From a virus, in the IMG/VR virus record IMGVR_UViG_3300030328_003178, positions 6,674 through 32,496 of that record: a DNA stretch of 25,823 nucleotides, one strand, 5' to 3'. Below are positions 25,084-25,823 of this stretch, one piece after another (positions within the stretch are counted from its first letter, which is position 1; the number at the start of each line of letters is the position of its first letter). Position numbers and translations under genes: made by a program. The notes beneath the pieces were generated by a model. The model saw nothing but the letters and a program-made list of their open reading frames with translations, ran no database searches and was not told where the DNA came from.

Positions 25084-25823
25084 ATGGTGAAAAGATTAAT
25101 AATATTACTAATAACTATACTTTTTGTAGCTTGTTTAGCTCCAAAAAAATGTTGTTCGCAAACATATGGAATTGAAGATGTTAAGAAGCTATTAAAGTTC
25201 TCTACGTTTTACGCTGCCGTTAATGGTGGGACGTCACTTTCTGATGTTGACGTTTTCTCTGTGGATAATGGTTTGTCTACACAGACCATTTCAACTCCTT
25301 ATGATTATAATTTTACCATAGGTTTACGGAAGATAGCAAGGTTTGGCTATGAAAACAAAGCGCAAACATTTTACGATGGAACTGAATCTAATTACAGTGA
25401 TGCGGCCACTGTAGGTAAAGTCAAAGGAGTTGAGTACTTATTTGAGGTTGATTATAAAAGACAAGAAGGTGTAGACTATATGGATCAACACCATTTTATT
25501 AGATTTAGTTCTGATGATGGTTGTGGAGATGAGTTGTGTATAAACTTTTTTGCTTTAAAGTTAGAATACTTAGAAGATGGTTTTGCTGATATTAAATACT
25601 TTGAAGCTTCTGAAAGATATAGACAACGTAAAGGTAAAAACCTATCATGGAATGTTGGACTTACACATCGTCTTGCCGAGCCTTATGGTTACGATGCTTT
25701 AGACGAATGGATGTTGGCAAATGGCAATATACATTACACTTACTTAGCAATACAAGAAGGCTACGAGGTAGATGTGTATAGCAACACATATTATAATCCA
25801 GCTGGAGAAATTGTAGCTACTAG
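25084..25823 (+). CDS. Exported, outer-membrane-like beta-rich phage protein, 3'-truncated by the window end (246 codons seen)
   Basis: The ATG at 25084 opens a reading frame that runs off the window. Residues 1-26 are a signal peptide: positive start (MVKR), hydrophobic core (about 5-19), then a likely signal peptidase I cut after Gln26 (CCSQ|TYG), the form common in flavobacteria. Cys17 (FVAC) is an imperfect alternative lipobox. The mature part alternates polar and hydrophobic residues with many aromatics, such as NFTIGLRKIARFGYE, GVEYLFEVDYKRQE, FADIKYFEASERYR and SWNVGLTHRLAEPYGYD, as in outer-membrane beta-barrels or periplasmic beta-proteins. I recall homologues in uncultured marine phages with no known function. 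Expression with the virion genes suggests a role in ejection, lysis or blocking superinfection; none is proven. Two cysteine-rich spots (C23-C24, and C in DDGCGDELC) could form disulfides. Confidence 0.6.
   Translation, partial: MVKRLIILLITILFVACLAPKKCCSQTYGIEDVKKLLKFSTFYAAVNGGTSLSDVDVFSVDNGLSTQTISTPYDYNFTIGLRKIARFGYENKAQTFYDGTESNYSDAATVGKVKGVEYLFEVDYKRQEGVDYMDQHHFIRFSSDDGCGDELCINFFALKLEYLEDGFADIKYFEASERYRQRKGKNLSWNVGLTHRLAEPYGYDALDEWMLANGNIHYTYLAIQEGYEVDVYSNTYYNPAGEIVAT

Noticed and set aside
1-25823. Genes on the minus strand
   Set aside because: All minus-strand open frames lie inside long, family-matching plus-strand genes, are short, and have low-complexity hydrophobic translations; they look like shadows.
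1-25823. CRISPR arrays, insertion sequences, integrase or attachment sites
   Set aside because: No regularly spaced repeats, transposase or integrase motifs, or terminal inverted repeats were seen.

Overview
This window is a densely packed, single-strand (+) block of virion genes from a tailed double-stranded DNA phage. All nine complete genes, the displaced gene end and the 3'-truncated gene point the same way. Most gaps are 1 to 12 bases, and the only longer ones are the 5' leader (1-68), 14344-14387 and 25046-25083. The DNA is AT-rich. None of the starts has a convincing Shine-Dalgarno sequence; instead an A/T-rich stretch precedes each ATG. The last gene has a signal peptide ending in a flavobacterium-like Ser-Gln|Thr. 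These traits suggest a host in the Bacteroidota, probably a marine flavobacterium; this is an inference. The proteins match, from memory, conserved families of uncultured marine phages. Some of them (notably the giant tail-region protein) also recall the tail-stabilisation/muzzle class of crAss-like phages. No capsid, portal, terminase or replication gene is in the window.

Layout: 1-68 is a leader with a strong RNA hairpin. Positions 69-2292 hold two head-tail junction proteins (229 and 509 residues), the second with a beta-sandwich-like insert. Positions 2296-12735 encode one giant 3479-residue virion protein, probably the tail or tail-tip scaffold with receptor-facing modules. Positions 12748-14343 hold a 410-residue beta-rich protein with an internal duplication and a small 116-residue companion.

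After a 44-base spacer a second block begins: a GNAT-like protein (14388-14831), a Gln/Ala/Met-rich virion protein ending in a self-cleaving S74 chaperone domain (14833-15924), a 648-residue probable internal virion protein with an EF-hand loop (15927-17873), and a 2190-residue 'polyvalent' ejection-type protein (17886-24458). That protein combines a glycine-rich membrane-active region, a zinc-metalloprotease signature (HEVLH) and a complete set of HAD-phosphatase motifs. Its last 199 residues are displaced into the -1 frame (24446-25045), apparently by a small deletion or an assembly error. A third unit starts at 25084: a secreted or outer-membrane-like beta-rich protein cut off by the window end.

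The two inter-block spacers share an exact 12-base word, GTGACTATATAA, just ahead of the next gene. It resembles the core of T7/SP6-family promoters and is the best candidate for a phage-specific promoter here. The overall picture is a late structural operon: junction and tail first, then internal proteins delivered with the DNA, then an envelope protein.
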